NCBI RefSeq assembly: GCF_900101885.1
Contig: NZ_FNAN01000032.1
Span: 1 to 59,881 of the forward strand
DNA from: Dyadobacter soli
GTDB taxonomy: Bacteria; Bacteroidota; Bacteroidia; Cytophagales; Spirosomataceae
Direction of reading: 5' to 3'
Length of the DNA: 59,881 nucleotides
Shown: piece by piece, positions 52,260-59,881 of the stretch
Position numbering within the stretch: position 1 is the stretch's first letter
Layout: the number at the start of each line of letters is the position of its first letter
Translations under genes and position numbers: made by a program
Notes under the pieces: model-generated
Database searches by the model: none
The model's input: the letters and a program-made list of their open reading frames with translations, nothing else
Told to the model about the DNA's origin: nothing

Positions 52260-52949
52260 ATGAAGCCTTTCTACTTTGCAATGCTATCCTTGCTGATTGC
52301 CCTGTCGGCCAATGCGCAGCGGTCAGCCGATCTATCCCAACGAAGTATCGATGTGCATGTAGATGTGGTGCCGCTCGGTTTTCCTGATCCGGCTGTACGG
52401 TTCGGGTCGGAAATGATGTTTGGCAACCGCTGGTCGGTGGGTATGAACCTGGGCATCGGCGTCCCGATCAAAGGAAACACAGAGTTTGTATTCAGTGAGC
52501 CCAGGTGGAAAAAAGGGGCGTATCGGCTCTTTGAGATACGGCCCGAAGTTAAATTTTACTGGTTGAAGCGCGAGCGCATTGGCTGGTATATCGCCGCTGA
52601 GGGGTTTGCTTCCACGATGAAGGGGACCGCCGGAAAGAGCTATCATTACACGACCGGCAACAATAGTACGCAAGTCAATTTCGATCAGGCGGATTTCAGC
52701 AAAACCAAGATCGGGATGATCGGAAAAATCGGCGGGCGCATGTTGATGGGCAGGCGCATGACGCTGGATTTCTTCTCCGGTTTAGGCTTGTCCAAAACCA
52801 ACCCGATCTATTCCAACTATCAAAACAAAACTTTCAGCAAGTCCGACCCATTCTTCGAAGGCGAAAACTATACAGCCGGAAAAAGGATTGCCGCGCATAT
52901 TTCTGCGGGCTTACGAATAGGCATATTACTTTGGAATAAGCCGCAATGA
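52260..52949 (+). CDS. Outer-membrane beta-barrel protein, function unknown
   Basis: 229 residues. The signal peptide MKPFYFAMLSLLIALSANAQ is canonical. Alternating hydrophobic and polar strands follow (SIDVHVDVVPLGFPD, RWSVGMNLGIGVPI, RLFEIRPEVKFYWLK, GWYIAAEGFAS, RMTLDFFSGLGLSKT, IAAHISAGLRIGILLW), about eight to ten strands, as in small DUF3575-like barrels of Bacteroidota. Such proteins sit in the outer membrane as structural or adhesin-type barrels. It is alone in its direction. The next gene on the opposite strand ends 8 bp after its stop. Confidence 0.75.
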   Translation: MKPFYFAMLSLLIALSANAQRSADLSQRSIDVHVDVVPLGFPDPAVRFGSEMMFGNRWSVGMNLGIGVPIKGNTEFVFSEPRWKKGAYRLFEIRPEVKFYWLKRERIGWYIAAEGFASTMKGTAGKSYHYTTGNNSTQVNFDQADFSKTKIGMIGKIGGRMLMGRRMTLDFFSGLGLSKTNPIYSNYQNKTFSKSDPFFEGENYTAGKRIAAHISAGLRIGILLWNKPQ

Positions 52950-52957
52950 ATGCGCCG

Positions 52958-53944
52958 TTAACCAACCATTTTCGTTTTGATTTTAATCAAAGTGTTCCTG
53001 ATCTGGTGCTTCGTTTTGATCGCCTGCTTTTCCAGTTTTAAACCGAGCGGTATGTCTTTCGGGATTAAATTATTGGCGAGCAAATAAGTCTTCGCGCCTT
53101 CTTCGGAATTTTTGTACAAATCAAATTCGGTGTCGGCACGGTGACCGCTGCCATTTTGAGAGAATGGCGCGTGCTGCATAAGCGGTTCGAAGGGGAAATT
53201 AATGAATTTGTAGCCCCTGTTGAACATCGAATGGAACCAGATCGCGCCCCAGTCGGTGCCGTGCCAGCCTCCGCCGAATGGCAGAATATCACCCGTCGGA
53301 ACTACGTTTTGGCGGTACAGGGGCACGTTTACCAGGCAGGCATATTCATTCAACCGGCATTCCGGCAACGGGTGTATGATATCCCGTTCTATGAGTTTAT
53401 AATGGATCGCAGCGCGTGGTGGCTTGTAGGTGTCCACCAGTTCTTTCAGCTCTTCTTTGGTTGGTACAAAAGTTTCAAACCGGCTGCCGTCGCAAAGTTT
53501 GGCAAAAAATGCGGGGCAGTTCCAGCATTGACCTACCAGACCTATTCCCGCAATGGTTTCTCCCTGCGTTTTCGCCAGCATTTTACCTAACAAATCATCT
53601 TCGTAAAGGCAATCGTTGTGGGAAAGGAACAGAAATTCCTTATCCGACTTTTCGAGCGCATACTGGTATTTGAGCCCAAAGCGCTTTTCAGGGTCGGTAA
53701 GCCACGACTCGTCGGGGTTGCCGGAATAATAGAAATACTGGGGATAAACGTATTCGATAGGGAGCCCTTTGAGATAATACTTCAACAAAGGGATTACATC
53801 ATATTGGTAATAGGGTTGTATTTTTTCGATAACCAAATAAATCTTGTTAATGTGTCTGGAAGAATGTTTCCAAAGTGTCAAAAGTGTTACGGCAGTGTGG
53901 TACGGCTTTCCGTAATAGTTTATACAAACATCAATTTGGTTCAT
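52958..53944 (-). CDS. Putative GT-A type glycosyltransferase
   Basis: 328 residues from ATG 53944; a 14-residue upstream extension was dropped because MNQIDVCINYYGKPYHTAVTLLTLWKHS is a normal family opening. A nucleotide-sugar fold is suggested by KSDKEFLFLSHNDCLYEDDLLGKML, where HND takes the place of the usual DxD. PFGGGWHGTDWGAIWF and KFINFPFEPLMQHAPF are further conserved-looking blocks. There is no signal peptide, and the Lys-rich C-terminus could lie on the inner membrane. Acceptor and donor are unknown. It is not part of a polysaccharide gene cluster here. Confidence 0.65.
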   Translation of the reverse strand: MNQIDVCINYYGKPYHTAVTLLTLWKHSSRHINKIYLVIEKIQPYYQYDVIPLLKYYLKGLPIEYVYPQYFYYSGNPDESWLTDPEKRFGLKYQYALEKSDKEFLFLSHNDCLYEDDLLGKMLAKTQGETIAGIGLVGQCWNCPAFFAKLCDGSRFETFVPTKEELKELVDTYKPPRAAIHYKLIERDIIHPLPECRLNEYACLVNVPLYRQNVVPTGDILPFGGGWHGTDWGAIWFHSMFNRGYKFINFPFEPLMQHAPFSQNGSGHRADTEFDLYKNSEEGAKTYLLANNLIPKDIPLGLKLEKQAIKTKHQIRNTLIKIKTKMVG

Positions 53945-54041
53945 GCAAGCGGATTTTATTGACCACCTGAAACGGTGGGATGCCATGGTTCACGAGGAAA
54001 AACCTCCGGCACAAAGTAACAACTTTGAACCGGATTTCTCC

Positions 54042-55166
54042 TCACTTCTTCTCCGCCAGTAACTCAGAAAGCTTGTTATCGAGCGCCTCGCCCCGCAAAT
54101 CCTTCGCCACGATCCTGCCGTCCGGATCGACCAGGAAGTTCTTGGGTACCGATTCGATGCTGTACATTTTACAAACCTCATTATCCCAGCCCTTTAAGTC
54201 CGAAAGCTGCGTCCATGGCAACCCGTCCTTTTTGATCGCATTCAGCCACGCGGCCCTGGCCGTGGTCCTGTCCAGGGAAATGCCGACCACCGTAAAATTC
54301 CGGTCCTTGTAGCGCTCATAAGCTTTCACCAGGTTCGGGTTTTCCGCCCGGCAGGGGCCGCACCAGCTCGCCCAGAAGTCAATCAGCACGTATTTCCCGC
54401 GAAAATCCTTCAATGACACCGCCTTACCCGCCGTATCCGCCTGCGTAAAAGCGGGCGCAATGGCGCCGATACCAACCCGTTCGAGCTTGTCGATTTTGGC
54501 GGCATATGTTTTGCCGAGCGCGCTGTTGCGGGCCGGCTCGCCCAGCCGTTCGAACAGGGATTTCATTTGGGCGAGGTCGTTTTCCTGGCCGGTGATACTT
54601 GCCACTGCAAAGACGGACGCCGTATTGTCCGGGTTATTTTGGGCGAATTCACGGTAGGCATTTGTCAGCTCTTCCTGCGAGGCTTTCCGTTTACGCTCCC
54701 AATCTTTTTGAAACTGCACATCCTGCTTTTTTTCCGGCGACGCGTCCATGGCTGCTTTCATAGCCTGGTCGTATTTGCGCCGGTCGTTCTCGATCACGTC
54801 GGTTATTTTACGTAGTACCGCAAAGTCGGCATTCAGCTTTCCCGCGCTCACAAGGGCATTGTTCAGCGAGTCCTTGCTCTCCACGCGGATTTTGCCCTGT
54901 TCGACGAAAAAATCCAGGCGACTGTTATCGGCAAGCGAATAAAGGATCGCCTTCATCGGCGCGGGTGTATTGCCTTTGAAAGTGAAGCGCCCGCCTTTCA
55001 CATCGGCTGAGTCGGCGCGTACCGTACCTGATATGATATCGGCGATGTAAAACAATACTTTCCCGGATTGGGGGCTTCCGAGCTTGCCCTCTATCGTAAA
55101 TGCACCGTTCTGTGCATTCACGAAGCTCGACAACAGCATGGTAATCAACAGGTAGGTGTATCGCAT
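54042..55166 (-). CDS. Thioredoxin-like TlpA/AhpC-type thiol-disulfide protein with DUF4369
   Basis: 374 residues from ATG 55166. A signal peptide ends SFVNAQ. The N-terminal domain (about 25-125, FTIEGKLGSPQSGKVLFYIAD) is of the DUF4369 type. A helical linker (about 125-220) precedes the thioredoxin domain with the redox pair in WASWCGPCR (C269, C272) and the cis-Pro in SVPKNFLVD. It acts in the periplasm, reducing or exchanging disulfides in exported proteins; this combination is very common in Bacteroidota. It is a single gene with a divergent neighbour. Confidence 0.92.
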   Translation of the reverse strand: MRYTYLLITMLLSSFVNAQNGAFTIEGKLGSPQSGKVLFYIADIISGTVRADSADVKGGRFTFKGNTPAPMKAILYSLADNSRLDFFVEQGKIRVESKDSLNNALVSAGKLNADFAVLRKITDVIENDRRKYDQAMKAAMDASPEKKQDVQFQKDWERKRKASQEELTNAYREFAQNNPDNTASVFAVASITGQENDLAQMKSLFERLGEPARNSALGKTYAAKIDKLERVGIGAIAPAFTQADTAGKAVSLKDFRGKYVLIDFWASWCGPCRAENPNLVKAYERYKDRNFTVVGISLDRTTARAAWLNAIKKDGLPWTQLSDLKGWDNEVCKMYSIESVPKNFLVDPDGRIVAKDLRGEALDNKLSELLAEKK

Positions 55167-55244
55167 GGCAGGATTTGTTTGAAAGGTGAGCGTTTGTCTA
55201 ATTTTAGCAACAAAAGGTGACATAACGGATAACTTACTGATGCT

Positions 55245-55261
55245 AACGTTAACTTAACGTT
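55245..55261. promoter_or_regulatory. Perfect 8-bp palindrome, candidate operator
   Basis: AACGTTAA (55245-55252) is followed after one base by its exact reverse complement TTAACGTT (55254-55261). It lies in the 264-bp divergent gap between the thioredoxin-like and phospholipase-like genes, 79 bp from the former start. A dimeric repressor or activator site is plausible. I see nothing else in this gap apart from weak AT-rich promoter-like sequence. Confidence 0.35.
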
Positions 55262-55430
55262 GAATAAAGATTTTTGCCGGAGATTGTACCCGTTTCCGGC
55301 ATCGGAAGTCACGTCCGATTCGAAAACACACACAAAACCTTGTCTATTAATCAGTTATTCAAATAGTTTAAATAAACCGCTAACCACCATGACAGCCGGA
55401 CCTCGTTCCGGCTCTCGATTCATTTCTTTT

Positions 55431-56495
55431 ATGAAAACCATCCTGACCTGCATTGCAGCATTGGCATTCACTGCTTCACAAATCGCGGATACCGACGATC
55501 TGCCGATCAACAAAATCCAGCTCATAGGCTCGCACAACAGTTACAAGCAGGCGATCGACCCTGCATTATTCAAGTTATTCCAAAAGAAGGACTCCGTGGC
55601 GGCCAGCAAGATCGATTACGAGCACATTTCTATTGTGGATCAGCTAAATATGGGCTTGCGCAACCTGGAAATCGATACCTATTCCGACGAAAAAGGCGGT
55701 CGTTACGCGCACCCGAAAGGGCTGGATATGGCGCCCAACCAGAAGGCTTTCGACCCGGAAGGCAAGATGAGCAAGCCGGGTTTCAAGATCCTGCACGTGC
55801 CCGACCTCGATTTCCGCAGCTATTACCTCACGCTCGACGAATGCCTGGAAGATCTCCGGAAATGGTCGGAAGCACATCCGGACCACACGCCGGTGTTCAT
55901 TACTTTCGAAGCCAAAGGCCGCGTTTCGAATGACAACAACAGCTTAGGGTCGTCAGAGAACTTTACCGAAAAAACTTTCGAAGCATTGGATAAGGTAATC
56001 ACCGAAAAGCTTGGTAAAAACCACATTATCACGCCGGATATGGTGAGAGGCAAATACGAAAACCTGGAAAGTGCCGTGCTCGCAGGCAACTGGCCGACGG
56101 TGAAAAATGCAAAAGGCAAGTTCCTCTTCCTGCTCGACGACCACGGCGCAAAACGGGACATGTACATTGCCGGCCACCCGTCGCTGAAAGGTCGCGTGAT
56201 GTTCGTATGCGCAGACCCGGGCACGCCCGAAGCGGCCATGACGATCCGCAACAATCCCAAAGATCCGGCCATCGAAGGCCTTGTGAAGAAGGGTTACATT
56301 ATCCGCACCCGTGCCGATTCGGACACGAAGCAGGCCCGCGAAAACGACCGCAGCGGTTTCACGGCCGCGTGCAATTCAGGCGCGCAGATCGTGACGACGG
56401 ATTACTATTTGAAAAGCACGCATTTCAAATCGGATTATTCGGTAAGCTTTGACGGTAACAAGTATTTCAGGGCTAATCCGCTATTCGTCAATTAG
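55431..56495 (+). CDS. Secreted calcium-dependent phosphoinositide-phospholipase-C-like protein
   Basis: 354 residues from ATG 55431, chosen because the signal peptide MKTILTCIAALAFTASQIA starts here; two upstream in-frame ATGs exist. The PLC-type TIM barrel shows QLIGSHNSYKQ (catalytic H35), RNLEIDTYSD (metal residues E80, D82), ILHVPDLDF (H122) and FITFEAKG (E160). Bacterial relatives of this calcium-dependent branch are secreted and act on phosphoinositides or inositol phosphates, possibly for phosphate or inositol scavenging. The activity is inferred from motifs. It stands alone downstream of a palindrome that may control it. Confidence 0.82.
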   Translation: MKTILTCIAALAFTASQIADTDDLPINKIQLIGSHNSYKQAIDPALFKLFQKKDSVAASKIDYEHISIVDQLNMGLRNLEIDTYSDEKGGRYAHPKGLDMAPNQKAFDPEGKMSKPGFKILHVPDLDFRSYYLTLDECLEDLRKWSEAHPDHTPVFITFEAKGRVSNDNNSLGSSENFTEKTFEALDKVITEKLGKNHIITPDMVRGKYENLESAVLAGNWPTVKNAKGKFLFLLDDHGAKRDMYIAGHPSLKGRVMFVCADPGTPEAAMTIRNNPKDPAIEGLVKKGYIIRTRADSDTKQARENDRSGFTAACNSGAQIVTTDYYLKSTHFKSDYSVSFDGNKYFRANPLFVN

Positions 56496-56605
56496 TCAAA
56501 TTAGTTTTATTTACCGGTTAATAATACATCGAAGTAGATTGATGGTTGACATAATTTATGAAGTCGAGTCGAGTAATAATGTGAACTTTAATCTATCATC
56601 AAGTT

Positions 56606-57214
56606 ATGTCAACCTTCACAATCAATTTTACTAATAATTCCAGTTCAGCCGGCAACTTCTGTGTGTTCAACCAAAAAGACGACAGTTTTAACTCTTTTCC
56701 ACTTGCGTGGCGTGTGGAGTCTGCCGCTCCCAAGGCAAAAGTGGCCATTTCCTGGAACACGGATCTCTTCTTTTTTTGGGCCAAAACCGGCGGATTGCGC
56801 CCCGGGATGGTTTTCAACGCCGGAGGAAATGCGCCTACGAGCCTGACGGCAGATAATGAAATTACGGTGACCAGAGATAATCGTGATTATAGATTCGTAA
56901 ATCAGAGAACCGGGTACCGGCAGGGTACGCTGGTTGCAATCGCCGACAGTAGTGTTGTTCCCAACAACGCCAGTATCGCGATAGGTATGTCGGGAGCTGC
57001 TACACTCGCCGTGCAGGCGCAGCCCAACATGCAATTCCAGTTTGTCCCGCGTTTCGAATATTGGGTAACATTCGGAGACCTTCAACAAGGACAGTTACTC
57101 GACCCGGACGGAAATACCGAGGCGGCGAAAATCGATTTTCCTCCTGGCATCTACACAATGAATGTTACACTGAATCCGGATTTCACCTGGGCAATAACTC
57201 CGGGACTGGATTAA
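56606..57214 (+). CDS. Hypothetical protein, faintly RhiA-like
   Basis: 202 residues, no signal peptide or membrane helix. It opens STFTINFTNNSSSAGNFCVF and is built of short beta-strands (AKVAISW, EITVTRDN, NASIAIGMSG, YTMNVTLNPDFTWAI). The opening and the later LAWRVESAAPKAKVAISW remind me of RhiA, a quorum-regulated rhizosphere protein of Rhizobium. This is a weak recollection of pattern and not a match. The codon use and AT-rich leader (56496-56605) differ from the neighbours, which fits later arrival. It has its own terminator and no operon partner. The function is unknown. Confidence 0.6.
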   Translation: MSTFTINFTNNSSSAGNFCVFNQKDDSFNSFPLAWRVESAAPKAKVAISWNTDLFFFWAKTGGLRPGMVFNAGGNAPTSLTADNEITVTRDNRDYRFVNQRTGYRQGTLVAIADSSVVPNNASIAIGMSGAATLAVQAQPNMQFQFVPRFEYWVTFGDLQQGQLLDPDGNTEAAKIDFPPGIYTMNVTLNPDFTWAITPGLD

Positions 57215-57227
57215 TAATAATGCAGAG

Positions 57228-57261
57228 AAAAAGCCTTTGCGGATTTGCAAGGGCTTTTTTT
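57228..57261 (+). terminator. Rho-independent terminator after the RhiA-like gene
   Basis: The stem AAAAGCC-TTGC (57229-57240) pairs with GCAA-GGGCTTTT (57247-57258) with one irregular pair, closing a 6-nt loop. A run of T follows to 57261. It begins 14 bp after the stop of the gene at 56606-57214 and would also serve convergent transcription. Confidence 0.75.
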
Positions 57262-57299
57262 CTGCTTTGCTATCTCGTTACCGCTACTTCTCCGGCCTT

Positions 57300-57869
57300 C
57301 TACTTCTTCGCCGCGTAATGCAAGGTAACCACGCCCGATTTGAGGGTTTTCGTTTCCAATAATTCCAGCTGGCTTCTTGTTATTTCCTTATCAAAAAGGC
57401 TGATACCATTCCCGAGAATGATCGGATGCAGGGTAAGTTTGTACTCGTCGATCAGCCCGAGCTTCATAAAATTTCTGGCGAGGCCGGGGCTGCCGAATAT
57501 CACCAGGTCTTTGCCGGGCTGCTGTTTGAGCTTGTTCACCTCTTCTACCACATTGTCTTTGATCAGCGTGGTGTTATTCCAGCTCGCCTCTTCCAGGGTT
57601 GTCGAAAATACTACTTTGGGAATATCCTGCACCCATTTAGCATGTTCCAGCGAATGCCCGCCGGCATTGGGGTTGTTCAGTACCGTAGGCCAATAGCCTT
57701 CCATCAGGTGATACGTGTTTTTGCCGTAGACGGGCGCGCCCACCGTTTTTACCAGCTCCTCGGCGTATTTTTGTAGCTCTCCGTCATAAGACAAAAAGTC
57801 CAGCCCGCCGTTGATATCTCCTGCAAAACCATCCAGCGACATGTGCGCAAATAAAACTAACTTTCTCAT
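57300..57869 (-). CDS. Dihydrofolate-reductase-like (RibD C-terminal type) protein
   Basis: 189 residues. The opening MRKLVLFAHMSLDGFAGD and GAPVYGKNTYHLMEGYWP, PKVVFSTTLEEASWNNTTLI, DLVIFGSPGLARNFMKLGLIDEYKLTLHPIILGNG are typical of the family of small DHFR/RibD-C proteins. These bind NADPH and reduce an unknown small molecule. The members near regulators are often called resistance- or stress-related, without proof. It is divergent from a GlxA-type regulator with a 123-bp shared gap, so that regulator is the probable controller. Start is ATG 57869. Confidence 0.9.
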   Translation of the reverse strand: MRKLVLFAHMSLDGFAGDINGGLDFLSYDGELQKYAEELVKTVGAPVYGKNTYHLMEGYWPTVLNNPNAGGHSLEHAKWVQDIPKVVFSTTLEEASWNNTTLIKDNVVEEVNKLKQQPGKDLVIFGSPGLARNFMKLGLIDEYKLTLHPIILGNGISLFDKEITRSQLELLETKTLKSGVVTLHYAAKK

Positions 57870-57992
57870 TTTGATTTAATTTGTTTGTTTTAAAGTATCA
57901 TAGTACAAAGCTATTACCGGCCAGGCGGAATATTTATAGGGTTTAATGCCAATTGAAGGGGGATATAACGCCACATCATCCGAAGACTTTTT

Positions 57993-58979
57993 ATGAAGCA
58001 TATTTCGATCATCGTACCGTTGGGTCAGAGTAGCCTGGTAAACATTGAAGGCAGCCTGCAAATATTGTCGGAAGTAAATGTGATACGTGCTAAGAAAGGC
58101 GAAGACCCGCTTTTTATAATACAACTCGTCGGACTGGCGCAGCAGGTGCCCCAGCGGAACGGGCTCTTTACCATCGTGCCGGATGTGCTGATAGACGACG
58201 TGCTGAAAACCGACCTGATCATTATCCCCTCCCTGCAAGGCGACCAGCCTACCGCATTGGAGATGAACAGGGCGTTTTTACCCTGGATCACCCGGCAATA
58301 CCACCAGGGCGCCGAGGTTGCCAGCTTGTGCATTGGTGCTTTCCTGCTGGCGGCAACGGGGTTGTTGAATGGTAAAACCTGCACCACGCACTGGATGCTG
58401 GCAGACGAGTTCAGAAGAACCTATCCGGAAGCGAAGATGATCCCGTCGAAGATCATTTCCGACGAAGATGGCCTGTATACCAGCGGCGGCGCGTTTTCGT
58501 ACCTGAACCTGCTCGTATACCTGATCGAAAAGCATGCGGGCCGCGAAATGGCCATTCAGATCGCCAAAAGCTTCGTGATCGACATCGACAAACCGAGCCA
58601 ATCGCCCTTTATTATTTTCGAAGGACAAAAAGACCACACCGACGAAGACGTAAAAAAGGCCCAGCATTTCATCGAGCAAAACTACCTCGAAAAGATCACC
58701 ATCGACCAGCTGGCCGACAAGTTCGCCACCAGTACCCGAAACTTCCAGCGCCGTTTCCTAAAATTCACCAACAACACCGTGAACGAATATGTGCAGCGCG
58801 TGAAAATCGAAGCCGCCAAAAGAAAACTAGAATCCGGCAAAATGAATGTGAGCGAAGTGATGTACGAAGTGGGCTATACCGATACCAAAACGTTCAGGGA
58901 CGTATTTAAAAAGATAACCGGCCTGACACCAGTGGATTACCGCAACAAATACAGCCGCCGCGAGCTGCTGGAACGGTAG
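57993..58979 (+). CDS. GlxA-family regulator: DJ-1/PfpI domain plus AraC HTH
   Basis: 328 residues. The N-terminal DJ-1/PfpI domain (1-190) has the nucleophile-elbow sequence ASLCIGAFLLAATGLL with C113 and the following THW, plus FSYLNLLVYLIEKHAG. The C-terminal AraC domain (about 220-325) has the two HTH units KITIDQLADKFATSTRNFQRRF and NVSEVMYEVGYTDTKTFRDVFKKITGLTPVDYRNKY. Members sense small metabolites through the DJ-1 part, which has usually lost enzyme activity. It is divergent from the DHFR-like gene, its most likely target. The stop is 145 bp before ssrA. Confidence 0.93.
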   Translation: MKHISIIVPLGQSSLVNIEGSLQILSEVNVIRAKKGEDPLFIIQLVGLAQQVPQRNGLFTIVPDVLIDDVLKTDLIIIPSLQGDQPTALEMNRAFLPWITRQYHQGAEVASLCIGAFLLAATGLLNGKTCTTHWMLADEFRRTYPEAKMIPSKIISDEDGLYTSGGAFSYLNLLVYLIEKHAGREMAIQIAKSFVIDIDKPSQSPFIIFEGQKDHTDEDVKKAQHFIEQNYLEKITIDQLADKFATSTRNFQRRFLKFTNNTVNEYVQRVKIEAAKRKLESGKMNVSEVMYEVGYTDTKTFRDVFKKITGLTPVDYRNKYSRRELLER

Positions 58980-59070
58980 CAACCGGACGCCACGAATCCG
59001 GAATGCATTCGCACGCCGATTCCTGATGTAAATTTTTTTTCACGCGGATGAAACTTTCCGTGCTGCGCAA

Positions 59071-59098
59071 TTGTAACCTTATCTGCAAACGAACTTTG
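59071..59098 (+). promoter_or_regulatory. Candidate ssrA promoter
   Basis: TTG at 59071-59073 and GAACTTTG at 59091-59098 are 17 bp apart and resemble the Bacteroidota -33 TTG and -7 TAnnTTTG boxes, the second with one mismatch. They lie 27-54 bp upstream of the mature tmRNA end, leaving room for a short processed leader. Confidence 0.4.
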
Positions 59099-59124
59099 GC
59101 TTATCCAAAGCTGCACTACCAAAT

Positions 59125-59493
59125 GGGGGTGACCGGTTTTGACAGCGGGCTGAGGGCTTGTGTGTAAGCATGTCGGGAGTTGAGAGTACCTCCCGTAAAT
59201 AATATTCTCAAACAATAACTGGCGAATCTACTTACGCCATGGCTGCTTAATCCGGAGGATTAACCAAATGCCATCATCTCTCCACCTCACGTGCTGCCGG
59301 GTGGGTCCAGAGGTGTCGAACCGCAGCGCTGGTTGGTATATTGATGCGTAAAACCAACGAGACTCTAGTATCTAAGGCTATGACGCAGGTCCGCCGGGAA
59401 CCTTGTCAGGCTCGAAAACCGAATCACGGATAAGCATGTAGAAGGCGCAGGTTTTCCCTGTTCTGGACGAGGGTTCGACTCCCTCCGCTTCCA
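59125..59493 (+). ncRNA. ssrA: Transfer-messenger RNA (tmRNA)
   Basis: 369 nt. The 5' end GGGGGTGACC and 3' end CTCCGCTTCCA form a 7-bp acceptor stem with two G-U pairs. GGTTCGACTCC near the 3' end is the T-arm. The message part ends GCC ATG GCT GCT TAA. With resume codon GGC the tag reads GESTYAMAA, close to the GENNYALAA type of other Bacteroidota. The tail CCA is not encoded. tmRNA frees stalled ribosomes and marks the unfinished protein for breakdown, together with SmpB (not in this window). Several pseudoknot-forming inverted sequences lie between 59255 and 59420. The resume codon choice is inference; the gene call is firm. Confidence 0.95.
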
Positions 59494-59516
59494 CTTTAAA
59501 GCAAATCGAATACTTT

Positions 59517-59552
59517 AAAAAGCCTGTAAATCTTTGATTTGCGGGCTTTTTA
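59517..59552 (+). terminator. Rho-independent terminator of ssrA
   Basis: AAAAAGCC-GTAAATC (59517-59532) pairs with GATTTGC-GGCTTTTT (59536-59551) over about 15 positions with a tiny loop. A T-run closes it, 24 nt after the mature tmRNA end. Confidence 0.85.
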
Positions 59553-59657
59553 TTTTCTGCTCGCTCTCTCAAAATATTCATTTTTCAGGATCAAATCAAA
59601 AACTTGTGGAGCGCATAGGATTTTCTAGGTTTGTGTTTTTAATCAACCTAGTTCGTT

Positions 59658-59881
59658 TTGGAGAGTTTCTTGCCTATTATCCAGTTTCTATTACCAGAGT
59701 TTATCCTTGAAAATTTTGAATTGACATCCATCGACCGTCAGGATGGAGTATTTCACGTGCATATAGATGAGAAGAATGCGGATGAGAATGACCCGGAGAG
59801 GAAGAATTTGCTCTCCAAAGGGTTCTTTCCGATGATTACTGTTCAGGATTTTCCAATTCGGGGCCATAAGGTCTTCCTTCA
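59658..59881 (+). CDS. ISAon1-type transposase N-terminal region, cut by window end
   Basis: An open frame from TTG 59658 (in-frame TAG at 59649) gives about 74 residues before the window ends. LPIIQFLLPEFILENFEL, VHIDEKNADENDP and LLSKGFFPMITVQDFPIRGHKVFL match the pattern of the short N-terminal protein of ISAon1-type elements, which is followed by a separate catalytic frame. The start is uncertain because no ATG is available. An inverted repeat CTAGGTT/AACCTAG (59625-59631, 59645-59651) directly before it may belong to the element end or shield its ribosome site. The element lies just behind ssrA. Too short for the ORF list threshold, it was found by reading the end of the window. Confidence 0.8.
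   Translation, partial: MESFLPIIQFLLPEFILENFELTSIDRQDGVFHVHIDEKNADENDPERKNLLSKGFFPMITVQDFPIRGHKVFL

Noticed and set aside
59440..59493. tRNA gene
   Set aside because: The T-arm and acceptor strand belong to tmRNA; there is no D-arm or anticodon arm of a separate tRNA.
59378..59581. Minus-strand open frame with EGVEPSSRTG
   Set aside because: It is the usual antisense translation of the tRNA-like end of tmRNA and not a protein gene.

Overview
The window looks like a chromosomal segment of a Bacteroidota bacterium of the Cytophagales type, with Dyadobacter or a close relative as my best guess. The pointers are two SusC/SusD pairs each tied to an ECF sigma/FecR pair, a type IX secretion C-terminal domain, an ISAon1-type transposase start and a tmRNA tag ending YAMAA. 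No database search was run, so family names rest on motifs and gene order, and the genus is an inference.

Layout. 1-1761 is an IS1182-like insertion sequence. 1791-11934 is a glycan locus on the minus strand (T9SS-exported clan GH-D hydrolase, SusD, SusC with STN domain, FecR) with its ECF sigma gene divergent. 12164-12862 is a DUF421 membrane protein. 13052-31780 is a run of eleven minus-strand genes: an 80-residue ACT-like protein, three sulfatases, an enolase-superfamily protein, ECF sigma, FecR, SusC, SusD, GH28 and GH115. It reads as a system for a sulfated, uronic-acid-containing plant or algal polysaccharide. 32-36 kb holds an AraC regulator, a cytosine-deaminase-like amidohydrolase and a DUF6055 metalloprotease. 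36-40.7 kb is an AraC regulator divergent from two ABC half-transporters. 40.6-51.5 kb holds GH32, DUF1501, a cytochrome c/DUF1549/LamG/DUF1553 protein, a kelch lipoprotein and a large propeller sensor kinase. 51.5-59 kb is mixed housekeeping and accessory genes. 59125-59493 is ssrA, and the window ends inside a second insertion sequence.

The most striking signal is a family of heptanucleotide-based repeat elements between 11.9 and 31.5 kb. Runs of GACCGCC-type 7-mers, about 91 recognisable units in eleven arrays, form left arms. Their complements, GGCGGTC-type units, form right arms around 57-86 nt cores of two kinds. Complete elements lie in most gaps between genes there. Partial elements have entered coding sequence just behind the signal peptides of the polygalacturonase and two sulfatases, adding GGRRSAV-like heptapeptides, and other arms supply the stop codons of two genes. 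A separate 10-bp-phased array with GTCA on one strand and then the other lies at 34291-34470.

Unit names used below: a = GACCGCC, b = GACGGCC, c = GACCGCT; a', b' and c' are their reverse complements.
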